DNA from: Clostridia bacterium
GTDB taxonomy: Bacteria > Bacillota > Clostridia > Christensenellales > CAG-138
Direction: 5' to 3'
NCBI GenBank assembly: GCA_017509785.1
Contig: JAFWOT010000002.1
Location: forward strand, 1-64,000
Length of the DNA stretch: 64,000 bases
Below are positions 1 to 8,446 of the stretch, in pieces. Every line of letters begins with the position of its first letter. Within the stretch, counting starts at the first letter, position 1. The notes beneath the pieces are model-generated. The model was not told where the DNA came from. It was given only the letters and a program-made list of their open reading frames with translations, and searched no databases. A program made the position numbers and the translations under genes.

Positions 1-98
1 AGGGCGAGCTCACCGCTCAGGGTCTTGCCAACGCGGACGCGAGCCTCAACGGCGCGGTCGACTCCTCCGACCTCTCCGCGATATTCGCGCTCATCTGA
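1..98 (+). CDS. Dockerin-domain protein, C-terminal fragment
   Basis: The window opens inside a reading frame (first full codon at base 3, TGA at 96-98). Its last 31 residues run from GELTAQGLANADASLNG to SDLSAIFALI. The pattern of a short helix, then NADxxxNGxVxSSDLxxIxxLI, is that of the second half of a type I dockerin/EF-hand-like repeat. Dockerins normally bind cohesin domains through two Ca-binding half repeats. Here the usual Asp/Gly-rich loop is partly degenerate (NADASLNG). Two other proteins in the window (28535 and 56237) end in the same kind of domain. The rest of the gene lies left of the window, so the catalytic or adhesive part is unknown. Confidence 0.75.
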   Translation, partial: GELTAQGLANADASLNGAVDSSDLSAIFALI

Positions 99-115
99 CG
101 CTTTGAACGCAAAAC

Positions 116-146
116 GGCTCCCCGGGCAAACCGGGGGGCCGCTTTT
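116..146 (+). terminator. Rho-independent terminator after the dockerin gene
   Basis: A G/C-rich stem (GGCTCCCCGG with CCGGGGGGCC, loop about five bases) is followed by GCTTTTATT. It lies 18 bp after the dockerin stop and just before the convergent sigE stop. Confidence 0.7.
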
Positions 147-159
147 ATTCCGGCGGGTT

Positions 160-867
160 TTACTCCATTTCCCGCATCCTTTCATAAAGCTGTTTCATTA
201 TCCGCTTCTCGAGGCGGGAGATATAGCTCTGCGATATGCCGAGGCGGTCGGCGACCTGCTTCTGCGTGAGCTCGCCCCCGCCCTTTAATCCGTAGCGCAG
301 CTCCACTATGCGGCGCTCGCGCTCGCCGAGGGTCGCCATCGCCCGGTAGAGCAGGGCGCGTTCGGCTTCCTCCTCCATCCCGCGGGAGACGAGGTCCTCA
401 TCCGTGCCGAGCACGTCGGAGAGGAGCAGCTCGTTCCCGTCCCAATCGACGTTCAGGGGCTCGTCGAGAGAGACCTCCGCGCGGAGGCGGTTCGCCTTCC
501 TCAGATACATGAGTATCTCGTTTTCTATGCAGCGGCTGGCGTAGGTCGCGAGCTTTATGTTCCTTTCGCTTTTAAAGGTGTTCACCGCCTTGATCAGCCC
601 TATCGCGCCTATCGAAACGAGATCCTCGAGGCCGACGCCCGTGTTCTCAAATTTGCGGGCTATGTACACGACGAGCCGAAGATTGTGCTCTATGAGCAGA
701 TCCTTCGCCCGCGCGTCGCCCTCCGCCATGCGGCGAAGGGCCTCGGCCTCCTCCTCCCTTTCAAGAGGGGGCGGGAGCGAATCCCCCGCCCCGAGATAAT
801 CGACGCTCCCCGCTCCGGGGAGGATCTTCAAGAGCTCCGGAAGGAGCTTCAATATCCCTTCGAGCAT
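160..867 (-). CDS. sigE: RNA polymerase sporulation sigma factor SigE (pro-sigma-E)
   Basis: 235 residues that read almost colinearly with Bacillus SigE. An N-terminal amphipathic pro-sequence (about residues 1-24) is followed by DSLPPPL and region 2 with [16 protein letters not shown]. Next come the motifs [17 protein letters not shown] and [16 protein letters not shown], and a region 4 helix-turn-helix near 199-223 containing [13 protein letters not shown]. In the family this sigma factor directs early mother-cell transcription and is activated by removal of the pro-sequence by SpoIIGA, encoded 16 bp upstream. The ATG at 867 follows AAAGGAA. In many sporeformers sigG follows sigE; here the next gene downstream is on the other strand, so sigG is not adjacent. 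Confidence 0.97.
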   Translation of the reverse strand: MLEGILKLLPELLKILPGAGSVDYLGAGDSLPPPLEREEEAEALRRMAEGDARAKDLLIEHNLRLVVYIARKFENTGVGLEDLVSIGAIGLIKAVNTFKSERNIKLATYASRCIENEILMYLRKANRLRAEVSLDEPLNVDWDGNELLLSDVLGTDEDLVSRGMEEEAERALLYRAMATLGERERRIVELRYGLKGGGELTQKQVADRLGISQSYISRLEKRIMKQLYERMREME

Positions 868-883
868 TGTTTTTCCTTTCCGT

Positions 884-1627
884 TCAGCAGAGCTCCGGCG
901 GGACTATCGCCTCGGCGGTGAGCTTCTGCTTTGTGATGGCGACGACGCAGTCCACCTCGCGCCCGTCCACCGATACGTGCTCCGGATGAAAGCCCATGAG
1001 CACTCCCCTGCCCGCCGCTGTGACCGTGGGTATCGGCAGCCTTGCCAAGTGTTCCAGAGCGCGGCAGCGCAGCACTATGACGGGCATCCCGCCGATGGGC
1101 TCCCGCAGGGAGTTGCCCGTGTCGACGACGCCGGTGAAGCTCCGCAGTATCCCGCGGTGCAGCACCGTAACGCGGACGAGGCTCTCGTTTTTCAGCCTGC
1201 GTCGAAGCATGCGCCTTGCGCCCGAGGGCAGGAGCGCCGCAGCAGCAGCTCCCGCGGCAGCCGCCCGCAGGGGCGTCCCTCCGACGAGGAAGCCGTTTTC
1301 CGTCCCGCCGCCGGTCAGCAGGGCCGCCGCGAACGCGGCTCCTCCGACGACGAGAGTCGCGCCCATCACCGCTCCAACGGCCTTCAGCCCGCCGCGAAGC
1401 CCCTTCGTCCTGAATGAAAGGGCCATTATAAGCAGAAGGGGCGCCCGCGGGAGCGGACCGTTGAGGACCGGAAGCAGGTACGCGGCCGCGGCGGCGAAGG
1501 CGGCGGAGACCGCCGCCGCGATCAGCTGCCTTGAAAGCGGGGGGCGCGCGGACAGCAGCGCCGCCGCAAGCCGCAGTATAAGGAGGTTCATAAGGAGGTT
1601 GTCGAGCAGGAAAACTTCGATATACAT
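884..1627 (-). CDS. spoIIGA: Sigma-E processing peptidase SpoIIGA
   Basis: 247 residues starting [18 protein letters not shown], typical of SpoIIGA. The N-terminal half is a bundle of hydrophobic segments (about residues 3-120). The cytoplasmic half carries [12 protein letters not shown], the aspartyl-protease DTG/N motif with the catalytic Asp near 169. SpoIIGA is a membrane aspartyl protease of the septal mother-cell membrane that cleaves pro-sigma-E. The ATG at 1627 is chosen over an upstream in-frame codon because GGAGG lies about 11 bases before it and the family starts here. The protein is shorter than the Bacillus one (about 309 residues), and the C-terminus after EAIVPPELC looks trimmed. 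It sits 16 bp upstream of sigE, the usual operon. Confidence 0.93.
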   Translation of the reverse strand: MYIEVFLLDNLLMNLLILRLAAALLSARPPLSRQLIAAAVSAAFAAAAAYLLPVLNGPLPRAPLLLIMALSFRTKGLRGGLKAVGAVMGATLVVGGAAFAAALLTGGGTENGFLVGGTPLRAAAAGAAAAALLPSGARRMLRRRLKNESLVRVTVLHRGILRSFTGVVDTGNSLREPIGGMPVIVLRCRALEHLARLPIPTVTAAGRGVLMGFHPEHVSVDGREVDCVVAITKQKLTAEAIVPPELC

Positions 1628-1894
1628 CCTCCCGCTCGCCTCCTTTCCGGGTGGTCCCACAAGGGGATGATACCACCTTTTCCCCGCCGGGAAGGTCGCC
1701 CGAAGGGGGATCTTCCCGTCGAAACACGGGATATCCCGCCGCCCCTTTCGGAGGGACCCCTCAGGGCGCCCGAAAATTTACATAAACTTTACAAACCCTT
1801 TACATGCTCTATATTGAAACGAACGGTGGATCATCATAAAATAAACACAAGCGATCCGGCGGCAGAAGATCCGCTGCCGCAGAAAGGAGAAACA
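1628..1894. promoter_or_regulatory. Divergent intergenic region spoIIGA / nfeD
   Basis: 267 bp without a gene. Facing nfeD there is TTTACA (1788-1793), 16 bp, TATATT (1810-1815), a plausible sigma-A promoter. Facing spoIIGA, CGTCGAA at 1717-1723 is one base from the Spo0A box TGTCGAA, and a TATCAT lies nearer the gene. No good -35 element is visible, as is usual for Spo0A-activated spoIIG promoters. The first part is confident; the Spo0A assignment is an inference. Confidence 0.5.
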
Positions 1895-2425
1895 ATGTCA
1901 CCACTTATTTTAGCGACCGGCTTCTTTGCCGAATGGGCCGCCGCGTGGGGAGCCAATATCGGCGCGCTGATACTGCTCGTCATCGGCATGGTGCTTATCG
2001 TTATCGAGATGCTGATCCCCGGCTTCGGCGCGGCGGGCATTTCCGGCGGGATAGCGCTTATCGCGGCGCTCGCGATAGGTTCCAACAGCCCGACGGGAGC
2101 GATGTTCTCGCTGCTCATCGTGCTCGTTATACTGGCTGTCACCGCCATACTCATTTTCAAGTCCGCCCTTCGCGGCAGGCTCTCCCGTTCGCCCGTGGTG
2201 CTGAACACCGCGATCGAGGCGGGCTCCACCGAGCTCTTCGATGAGGATATAAGGAACCTCGTCGGGAAGACCGGGCGCACCCTCACCTCCCTCCGCCCGA
2301 GCGGCATCGCCGAGATCGACGGCAGGCGCGTGGACGTGGTCTCCGAGGCCGAGTTCATCGGCAAGGCCGAGAACGTCGTGGTCGAGAGCATCGACGGCAT
2401 GAAGGTGCTCGTCAAGCGCGCATGA
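1895..2425 (+). CDS. NfeD-like membrane protein (short form)
   Basis: 176 residues. Hydrophobic segments cover about 18-88 (including GMVLIVIEMLIPGFGAAGI, the conserved NfeD loop). A soluble C-terminal OB-like domain follows (about 115-176) with LVGKTGRTLTSLRPSGIAEI and ending VKVLVKRA-like residues. NfeD proteins are partners of flotillin/stomatin-family membrane scaffolds, and floA follows two genes downstream, the standard pairing. The ATG at 1895 has AAAGGAG seven bases upstream; the reading frame is open further upstream but without a site or homology. The stop overlaps the next ATG by four bases (ATGA), indicating translational coupling. Confidence 0.88.
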   Translation: MSPLILATGFFAEWAAAWGANIGALILLVIGMVLIVIEMLIPGFGAAGISGGIALIAALAIGSNSPTGAMFSLLIVLVILAVTAILIFKSALRGRLSRSPVVLNTAIEAGSTELFDEDIRNLVGKTGRTLTSLRPSGIAEIDGRRVDVVSEAEFIGKAENVVVESIDGMKVLVKRA

Positions 2426-2634
2426 AGTACTGTCGGAACTGTCACATTCTCTACTCGAGCGCCGCTGCCGCCTGCCCGAAGTGCGGCATAACGGAGCCGA
2501 AGGCCGACCCTCCCGCGGGACAGAAGCCCGAGAGCCGGGCCGTCCGCCGCGACTGGCTTTGGATACTCATCGGCGTGCCCGTGCTCATAGGAGTCGTGTA
2601 TCTGCTCATACTGCTTTTAAAATCATTAGGTTGA
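2422..2634 (+). CDS. Small zinc-ribbon, single-pass membrane protein
   Basis: 70 residues. The N-terminus holds two CxxC knuckles (CRNC at about residues 4-7 and CPKC at 18-21) forming a short zinc ribbon. A Pro-rich linker and one C-terminal transmembrane helix (about 46-67, [20 protein letters not shown]) follow. It overlaps the nfeD stop by four bases and lies 19 bp before floA, so it is a co-translated member of the flotillin operon. No enzymatic motif is visible. A role as a small adaptor of the NfeD-FloA complex is only an inference from position. Confidence 0.8.
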   Translation: MKYCRNCHILYSSAAAACPKCGITEPKADPPAGQKPESRAVRRDWLWILIGVPVLIGVVYLLILLLKSLG

Positions 2635-2653
2635 AAACCGAAAGGAGCCAACT

Positions 2654-3664
2654 ATGTTTAATCTTTTGTCCGGTCTTACCCTCATGGCGATGGAGCCCGG
2701 CGCGATAATCGCGATCGCGATCGCCGTCGTCTGCTTCCTCATCATCTTCTTCTCGTTCGTACCCCTCGGGCTGTGGATCAGCGCCGCGGCCTCCGGCGTA
2801 CGCGTGGGGCTCTTCACCCTCATCGGTATGAAGATCAGGAAGGTCCGCCCCGCAAGGATCATCAACCCCCTCATCAAGGCGACCAAGGCCGGCCTCGATC
2901 TCTCCATAAACAAGATGGAGGCTCACTACCTGGCCGGCGGTAACGTCGACCGCGTGGCAAACGCCCTCATCGCCGCCCAGCGCGCCGGAATCCCCCTCGA
3001 TTTCGAGAAGGCCTGCGCCATCGACCTTGCCGGCCGTGACGTTCTCACCGCCGTGCAGATGAGCGTCAACCCCCGCGTTATCGAAACTCCCGTCATCGCC
3101 GCTATCGCCAAGGACGGTATCGAGCTCCGCGCAAAGGCGAAGGTAACCGTCAGGGCCAACATCGACCGTCTCGTCGGCGGCGCCGGCGAGGAGACCATCA
3201 TCGCCCGTGTCGGCGAAGGCATCGTCACCACGATCGGCTCCTCCCTCTCCCATAAGGACGTTCTCGAGAACCCCGACCTCATCTCCCAGACCGTGCTCGG
3301 CAAGGGCCTTGACGCGGGCACCGCTTTCGAGATACTCTCCATCGATATCGCGGACGTTGACGTCGGCGTGAACGTAGGCGCAAAGCTCCAGGCCGACCAG
3401 GCGGAGGCCGACAAGCGCGTAGCTCAGGCCAAGGCCGAGGAGCGCAGGGCGATGGCTATCGCTCAGGAGCAGGAGAACAAGGCCGAGGTGCAGGGCATGC
3501 GCGCCCGCGTCGTCGAGGCCGAGGCCGAAGTCCCCAAGGCCATGGCGGAAGCCTTCCGCAACGGCAACCTCGGTATCATGGACTACTATCGCATGAAGAA
3601 CATGATGGCGGACACCGACATGCGCGAAGCCATCGGCAAGACCACCACCGAGGAGCACAACTGA
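2654..3664 (+). CDS. floA: Flotillin-like protein FloA
   Basis: 336 residues, the usual FloA length. An N-terminal membrane hairpin (about 12-50) is followed by the SPFH core with [36 protein letters not shown] and [20 protein letters not shown]-terminal Ala/Glu-rich helical region follows, from about residue 250 ([20 protein letters not shown]). FloA forms membrane foci that organise lipids and membrane proteins. RBS AAAGGAG precedes the ATG at 2654. nfeD and a zinc-ribbon gene are upstream, and a conserved unknown and two zinc-peptidase lipoproteins are downstream. Codon choice is strongly biased, suggesting high expression. Confidence 0.97.
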   Translation: MFNLLSGLTLMAMEPGAIIAIAIAVVCFLIIFFSFVPLGLWISAAASGVRVGLFTLIGMKIRKVRPARIINPLIKATKAGLDLSINKMEAHYLAGGNVDRVANALIAAQRAGIPLDFEKACAIDLAGRDVLTAVQMSVNPRVIETPVIAAIAKDGIELRAKAKVTVRANIDRLVGGAGEETIIARVGEGIVTTIGSSLSHKDVLENPDLISQTVLGKGLDAGTAFEILSIDIADVDVGVNVGAKLQADQAEADKRVAQAKAEERRAMAIAQEQENKAEVQGMRARVVEAEAEVPKAMAEAFRNGNLGIMDYYRMKNMMADTDMREAIGKTTTEEHN

Positions 3665-3675
3665 CACTGAACCGT

Positions 3676-3701
3676 CCGGCACGGGCCTGAGCCCGTGCCG
3701 G
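3676..3701 (+). other. Perfect intercistronic hairpin (floA / next gene)
   Basis: CCGGCACGGGC, loop CTGA, GCCCGTGCCGG: an 11-bp perfect stem without a following T-run. It ends 10 bases before the AGG of the next ribosome binding site. It looks like an mRNA-stability or attenuation element rather than a full terminator. Confidence 0.6.
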
Positions 3702-3718
3702 GAAATACGGAGGTTATA

Positions 3719-4402
3719 ATGCCGTTTATAATTTTTTTCGCCGCCGTGATAATCGTCATCGTGGCGAACGTGAGCAAGCAGCAGAAGCTTCAGCAGAAGC
3801 GCGCGCAGGAGCAGGCGAGAGCCCAGCGGCAGGTCATGGCCGCCGAGGGAGCTTCCGCCCCCGGCTCCACCGGCGCGTATGAGGGCGCCGGGACCCTCTC
3901 CGACGCGGAGCGCATCCGCCGCCAGGAGGAGCTGAAGCGCCGCATACTCGAAAACCGGGCGAGGCGCCTCGCCGAGGCCGCTCAAAGCGCCGCCGCGACC
4001 GCGCGGACCGTTCCCTCCGGGAACCCGGTCGTTATGGCCGAGCAGAGGCCCGCCGCGGGCAGCACGTTGGGCGCCGAGCGCCGTCCGCTTGAAAAGCGCG
4101 TTCTCGAGAAGAACATCGGGAACGAGAAGCCCGTCGTCGCCCACGCGGACGACGACTGCGGCGGAGGAAGCATCCACGACGGCTATCACGAGGGCGTCAC
4201 GCAGTTTGCAGGCAAGCCCGCCGCTTCCGTCGCGGGCAAGCTCGGCCGCAGGCTCGCCGACGAGGACGACCGCATTGACGCGGCGGCCAAGGCCGCGGAG
4301 AACGCGAAACGCGCCATGGCGAGGATATCGAAGCTCCCGCCGCTGGCGCAGGGAGTCATCTATTCCGAGATACTGGGCAAGCCCAGATCGGAGACCGCAT
4401 AA
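3719..4402 (+). CDS. Conserved membrane-anchored coiled-coil protein of the floA operon
   Basis: 227 residues. One N-terminal transmembrane helix (about 2-21, PFIIFFAAVIIVIVANV) is followed by a Gln/Ala/Arg-rich probable coiled coil (about 24-100). A short motif rich in invariant-looking residues, DDDCGGGSIHDGYHEGV (about 141-157), comes next, then a C-terminal KLPPLAQGVIYSEILGKP. The Cys/His/Asp-rich motif could bind a metal or interact with FloA; this is inference. The ATG at 3719 has ACGGAGG five bases upstream. I do not recognise a named family, but the layout (anchor, coil, conserved tail) right after floA suggests a flotillin-associated factor. Confidence 0.8.
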   Translation: MPFIIFFAAVIIVIVANVSKQQKLQQKRAQEQARAQRQVMAAEGASAPGSTGAYEGAGTLSDAERIRRQEELKRRILENRARRLAEAAQSAAATARTVPSGNPVVMAEQRPAAGSTLGAERRPLEKRVLEKNIGNEKPVVAHADDDCGGGSIHDGYHEGVTQFAGKPAASVAGKLGRRLADEDDRIDAAAKAAENAKRAMARISKLPPLAQGVIYSEILGKPRSETA

Positions 4403-4411
4403 CGATCGACC

Positions 4412-4437
4412 GGCCGGCGCGTGAATACGCGCCGGCC
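4412..4437 (+). other. Perfect intercistronic hairpin
   Basis: GGCCGGCGCG, loop TGAATA, CGCGCCGGCC: a 10-bp perfect stem just before the ribosome binding site of the 4454 lipoprotein, with no T-run. Confidence 0.55.
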
Positions 4438-4453
4438 TGATCATAGAGGTATC

Positions 4454-6139
4454 ATGAAAAGATTCATCATCACGATCACTGCTCTCATCTGCCTGCTCAT
4501 GCTCTCCGGCTGTGCAAAGGAGAGCGGGACGGAAGTTCCCGGCAGCAGCTCTTCGCCCGTGCCCGACCCCCTCGCGTACGTGGACGAGGCTAATATCAAG
4601 GACGGCAGACACCCGCGCGAGGAGGGCTGGAAAAATCCCTTCGATACGCGATTTATAGACACTCCCCTTGCCGAGGTCCACGTTGAAAACGGCGGCGGCT
4701 CAGACTCCGATCTGCTTTCGCTCGCGGGGACCGTCGTTTCGGATATCCGGACGATAAGCTCCTTCACGGGCGAAGAGCCCCGGAAGATCGCCGTCTACGC
4801 CGTGAACAACCTCCTGCGCGACCGCGCTCTTCCTCTGGACGATCACCTGTTCTGCACCGCGGCCGATATAGAGAGCGGCGCGTACCGCGAAGCTCTCATA
4901 GGCGCGTGTTTTGACCTCCCCGAAGTTTGGAAGCAGGTCGGGCTCGCGGAGCTCATATTCGGCGAGCCGGACGAGAGCGGCCTTAACGAATACTATTCCG
5001 ACGAAGCCCACGCGCTGACCGCCTCATGCGCGGCGGTGTATTTTATCCCGGAGATCGCCGGCGAGGACGCTCTTTCCGCCGCGAGGCAGACCGCCGCGGG
5101 CGTCGCCGCCTTCATACTCGATACCGGCGGCTTTGACGCGCTGAAGGCCGCGCAAAGCACCGCCGAAGCCCTCCCCGCCTGGGCGGAAAAGCTCGGCTTT
5201 GATGCGCCCGTACTTCCGGAGGGGAACGCCGAGACAGCGGCAATGACCGCCTATATTGACAGGATCCCCTCAAGGCTTTGCGTGATGAAGATCGGCAACA
5301 TAACGATGACGGTCAAAAAAGGAGCCTTCGCGCAGACGGCGGACGAGCTCTACACGTTCGCATGCAGGTTCTTCGTCGGGGCCGATATCGTGCTCCGGCA
5401 GATCGGCGAGGAAGCCCCCTTCCTTTCGGATATCGCGAACGAGCACTTCCGCGCACCGTTTACGATCAACCTTCTGGACGATCCGACGCAGAGCGGGCTC
5501 AGCACCACCTGGGGCGATACGATAGACCTTCGCTATGAGAGCTCGGTCTGGCACGAGCTGGTGCACTGGCTCCTCTGGAAGGGGGACGACGATACCTCGA
5601 CCATGTGGCTCCAGGAGTCCGCCGCGGAGCATTTCTCCTATAACGCGAAGTCCCTCGCGAAGCGGTTCCCCGAGGACCGGGACGGGGACAGGGCATATTA
5701 CATGAACGCCGAGCTTTCGGACGAGGCTCGCTCTTTCTATCTGCAGGCCCTTGATCTCTACTACGGCGAACGCGAAAAGGATACCTCCATCCCCTCCGAT
5801 ATAGTGGATTACCGTATGCTCAGCCGCGCGACGGCGATATGCACGCTGCTGCTCGAATACGATCCCGCGGAAGCGATCGCGAGCAGCTCTCTCGCGGACG
5901 CAAGGGGCAGGAAGGCGGCAGAAAAGGCGACCGATCCGAACGCGCTCACCTATCCGGAGGCAGCGCTGCTGCTCGATTATCTTTTCGATAATTACGGCCC
6001 GGAGACCGTGATGCGGGGCTACTGGGACAACACGCCGCTCAACGGGATCTGCGGGATGGAGTACCCGGAGCTGTATCAGGACTTCATAGCTTCGCTTCGC
6101 GAGGAGTACGGGGAGTTTTTCTCCGATCCCGAACAATAA
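4454..6139 (+). CDS. Lipoprotein with gluzincin-type zinc-peptidase motif (paralog 1)
   Basis: 561 residues. The signal peptide ends in the lipobox LLMLSGC, so the protein should be lipid-anchored outside the membrane. The middle holds VWHELVHWLL (His367, Glu368, His371), followed 17 residues later by WLQESAAEHF (Glu388 or Glu392). This is the HExxH plus distal Glu arrangement of gluzincin metallopeptidases. The substrate is unknown. The next gene encodes a clear paralog of the same layout (shared HxREEG, LAEYVFG/LAELIFG and DESGLxEYYSD blocks). The ATG at 4454 follows AGAGG. Position after floA suggests the pair belongs to the flotillin operon. Confidence 0.78.
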   Translation: MKRFIITITALICLLMLSGCAKESGTEVPGSSSSPVPDPLAYVDEANIKDGRHPREEGWKNPFDTRFIDTPLAEVHVENGGGSDSDLLSLAGTVVSDIRTISSFTGEEPRKIAVYAVNNLLRDRALPLDDHLFCTAADIESGAYREALIGACFDLPEVWKQVGLAELIFGEPDESGLNEYYSDEAHALTASCAAVYFIPEIAGEDALSAARQTAAGVAAFILDTGGFDALKAAQSTAEALPAWAEKLGFDAPVLPEGNAETAAMTAYIDRIPSRLCVMKIGNITMTVKKGAFAQTADELYTFACRFFVGADIVLRQIGEEAPFLSDIANEHFRAPFTINLLDDPTQSGLSTTWGDTIDLRYESSVWHELVHWLLWKGDDDTSTMWLQESAAEHFSYNAKSLAKRFPEDRDGDRAYYMNAELSDEARSFYLQALDLYYGEREKDTSIPSDIVDYRMLSRATAICTLLLEYDPAEAIASSSLADARGRKAAEKATDPNALTYPEAALLLDYLFDNYGPETVMRGYWDNTPLNGICGMEYPELYQDFIASLREEYGEFFSDPEQ

Positions 6140-6149
6140 AACGTCATAG

Positions 6150-6168
6150 GGCGGGCGATCTGCCCGCC
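6150..6168 (+). other. Short intercistronic hairpin between the two peptidase-like lipoproteins
   Basis: GGCGGGC, loop GATCT, GCCCGCC. No T-run; probably leaves the genes co-transcribed. Confidence 0.45.
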
Positions 6169-6190
6169 ATAAAACCACCCGGGAGTCAAC

Positions 6191-7894
6191 ATGAAAAGAT
6201 TTGCTATCATATCAGTCATATGCCTAATTGCGCTCGCGCTCTGCGGCTGCGCGGGAAAGCAGCCGATAGGGCCCGCGGAGACCAACGCCCCCGCGGAGAC
6301 CAACGCGCCGACGACAGCGCCCTTCTCCGCCGCGGACGCCGAGATCTTCGAGAGCTCGCATAAGCGCGAGGAGGGGTATTCCGCGGTGTTCAAAACCCAC
6401 GCGATCGAAACGCCCCTCTTCACCGTGCACATGGAGAACGACGTATTCGGGGAAGATGCGCTTCGCGGGGCCGCTCAAAAGCTGTTTGAGGAAGCCGAAG
6501 CCATCATAGCGCGCACGGGCGAGGAGCCCGAGCTTGAAAGCGTTTACATCATAAAGCAGCGGCTCTCGAGCACCCCGACATATCTGGGCGGGAAGGTGTT
6601 CGTCACCGCGGACGAGTTTGCCGCGGACGAACACCGCGACGCGCTCCTTGAGGCAGGCTGGGAGCTTTCCGCCAAGTGGCAGCGCGCAGGCCTGGCAGAA
6701 TACGTTTTCGGCGGCGCGCCGGATGAGAGCGGCCTTTCCGAGTACTATTCCGACCCCGCTCACGCGCTCACCGCCTCCTGCGCGGAGATCTACCTCTCGC
6801 CCGTGCTCGCGGGAGAGGAAGTCTCGGATATCGCTCGGAAGACCGCGATATCCCTTGCCGCGTTCATAATGGATAACGGGGGCTTTGACGCCTTCCGCGG
6901 CGCGGTCTCCCCGGCGGAGCAGCTTCCCGCGTGGTTCGCGCACATCGGCGTCGGGGGCGCTCCCCTCCCCGCGGGGAACGAGGCCGCCGCCCGCATGAAG
7001 ATAATACCCGGCTCGCGCCGGCTTTGCTCGCTTGCGGTGGACAATTTCACGATCAACGTCACCGAGGAGGGCTGGACGAAGGACCCGGACGAGATCTACG
7101 TATTCGTATGCAGCATGTTCGATGGGTTCGACGTGCTGAAGGCGAAGCTCTATTCCGAGCTCCCCGCCGAAAAGGAGCTCATCGAGGAGCGCTTCAACGA
7201 GGAATTCACCATCGATTTCGCCGACCCGATGACTACGGCGACCTACGCCACGATCGGACGGAATATCATCACGCTCACCCAGCCCGGCGCGATCTGGCAC
7301 GAGATGGTGCATCTGGTGCTCAGGCAGAAGACCTACGATCTCTCCGTCCAATGGCTCAACGAGGGGATAGCCGAGTTTTTCAGCAACGATATCATGGACG
7401 TCTACTACCCCACGGGCTATATCTGCGGGGGCGAGGAAGCGCTGATGGATTTCTTCGAAGAGGTTTCGGAACACGGTCCCGCCGAGGGCGACGTGATATT
7501 CCTCAAGAGCATGTACGCGCTCTACAGCGAGCTCAAAACCTATGAGGGGAACGACCGCGACGAGACCATGGCATTCGAGCTCGCGCACGGCGTCTGCTCC
7601 CTGCTGCTTGACGGCGTGCAGCGCACGCAGATGCGCAATAAGTACGACCGCAGCGTGGCGGAAAAGATAGCCTCATCTCAAGGCGAAATAACGCGTGACG
7701 GCAATGCGCTGAGCTACCCGCAGTCGCTGGCGATGCTCTTATACCTCGGCGAAAAATACGGGATCGAGCACATCGTCTCGGGCTATATCCACAACGTCTC
7801 GCTTATGGAGATGACCGGCAGGGAGTATCCGCAGATGTATGAGGAGGCCCTTGCGTATTACGGTGAACTGTACGGCGCGCTGATGGCGCGGTGA
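6191..7894 (+). CDS. Lipoprotein with gluzincin-type zinc-peptidase motif (paralog 2)
   Basis: 567 residues. The signal peptide has lipobox LALCGC, and the linker contains an 18-bp tandem duplication (PAETNA twice). The catalytic-looking region is IWHEMVHLVL (His370, Glu371, His374) followed by WLNEGIAEFF (Glu391, Glu395), the HExxH...NExxAE pattern of M1-like gluzincins. It is colinear with the preceding gene over most of its length, so the two arose by tandem duplication, but identity is visibly moderate. It should act at the outer face of the membrane. The peptidase activity is inferred from the motif only. Confidence 0.78.
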   Translation: MKRFAIISVICLIALALCGCAGKQPIGPAETNAPAETNAPTTAPFSAADAEIFESSHKREEGYSAVFKTHAIETPLFTVHMENDVFGEDALRGAAQKLFEEAEAIIARTGEEPELESVYIIKQRLSSTPTYLGGKVFVTADEFAADEHRDALLEAGWELSAKWQRAGLAEYVFGGAPDESGLSEYYSDPAHALTASCAEIYLSPVLAGEEVSDIARKTAISLAAFIMDNGGFDAFRGAVSPAEQLPAWFAHIGVGGAPLPAGNEAAARMKIIPGSRRLCSLAVDNFTINVTEEGWTKDPDEIYVFVCSMFDGFDVLKAKLYSELPAEKELIEERFNEEFTIDFADPMTTATYATIGRNIITLTQPGAIWHEMVHLVLRQKTYDLSVQWLNEGIAEFFSNDIMDVYYPTGYICGGEEALMDFFEEVSEHGPAEGDVIFLKSMYALYSELKTYEGNDRDETMAFELAHGVCSLLLDGVQRTQMRNKYDRSVAEKIASSQGEITRDGNALSYPQSLAMLLYLGEKYGIEHIVSGYIHNVSLMEMTGREYPQMYEEALAYYGELYGALMAR

Positions 7895-7910
7895 AAGGCG
7901 GGTGATATAA

Positions 7911-8384
7911 ATGAAGCTCTTATTCAAGCAAAGGTTCTTCTCGTGGTTTGACAGCTACGACATTTACGGCGAGGACGGCGAGGCCCTCTTCACCGTAAAG
8001 GGACAGCTCTCCTGGGGGCATAAGCTCAACATTTACGACGCGGAAGGGTACTTCCTCGGGACGGTGAAGGAAAAGGTCATCACCTTCACACCCACGTTCG
8101 AGCTATACATAGGGGACGAATGCGTCGGGCGCATAAAGCGGGAGTTCTTCTCGATATTCCGCCCGCGCTATGAGATCGACGTGAACGGCTGGAGCGCGGA
8201 GGGGAATTTTATGGAGTGGGATTACGTCATAAAGAACCCGGACGGGAGCGTTGCCGCCAACGTCTCGAAGGAGCTCTTCCATTGGACGGATCATTACACC
8301 ATCGACGTGCGCGACCCGAACGACGCGCTGATGGCGCTGATGTTCGTGCTCGCCGTCGACGCGGAGAAGTGCTCGAGGAGCTGA
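7911..8384 (+). CDS. LURP-one-related (YxjI-like) protein
   Basis: 157 residues, no signal peptide or membrane segment. It consists of repeated beta strands with the family pattern: FSWFDSYDIYGEDGEALFTV, then YDAEGYFLGTVKEK, then REFFSIFRPRYEIDVNGW and ending HYTIDVRDPNDALMALMFVLAVD. This is the LURP-one-related/tubby-like barrel fold, common in Gram-positives with no fixed biochemical function. It lies 16 bp after the second lipoprotein and is the last gene before a strong bidirectional terminator, so it probably ends the floA transcription unit. Confidence 0.85.
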   Translation: MKLLFKQRFFSWFDSYDIYGEDGEALFTVKGQLSWGHKLNIYDAEGYFLGTVKEKVITFTPTFELYIGDECVGRIKREFFSIFRPRYEIDVNGWSAEGNFMEWDYVIKNPDGSVAANVSKELFHWTDHYTIDVRDPNDALMALMFVLAVDAEKCSRS

Positions 8385-8392
8385 TGGAATAC

Positions 8393-8436
8393 AAAACCCC
8401 GGCGCGGAGAATATCCCTTCGCACCGGGGTTTTTTG
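8393..8436. terminator. Bidirectional terminator between convergent genes
   Basis: AAAACCCCGG and CCGGGGTTTTTT arms around a 23-base loop. It serves the plus-strand gene ending at 8384 and the minus-strand gene ending at 8447. Confidence 0.75.
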
Positions 8437-8446
8437 CCTTTCGGCT

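Noticed and set aside
2606..4681. 691-codon minus-strand open frame opposite floA and its neighbours.
   Set aside because: Same shadow effect; composition implausible and it spans several real plus-strand genes.
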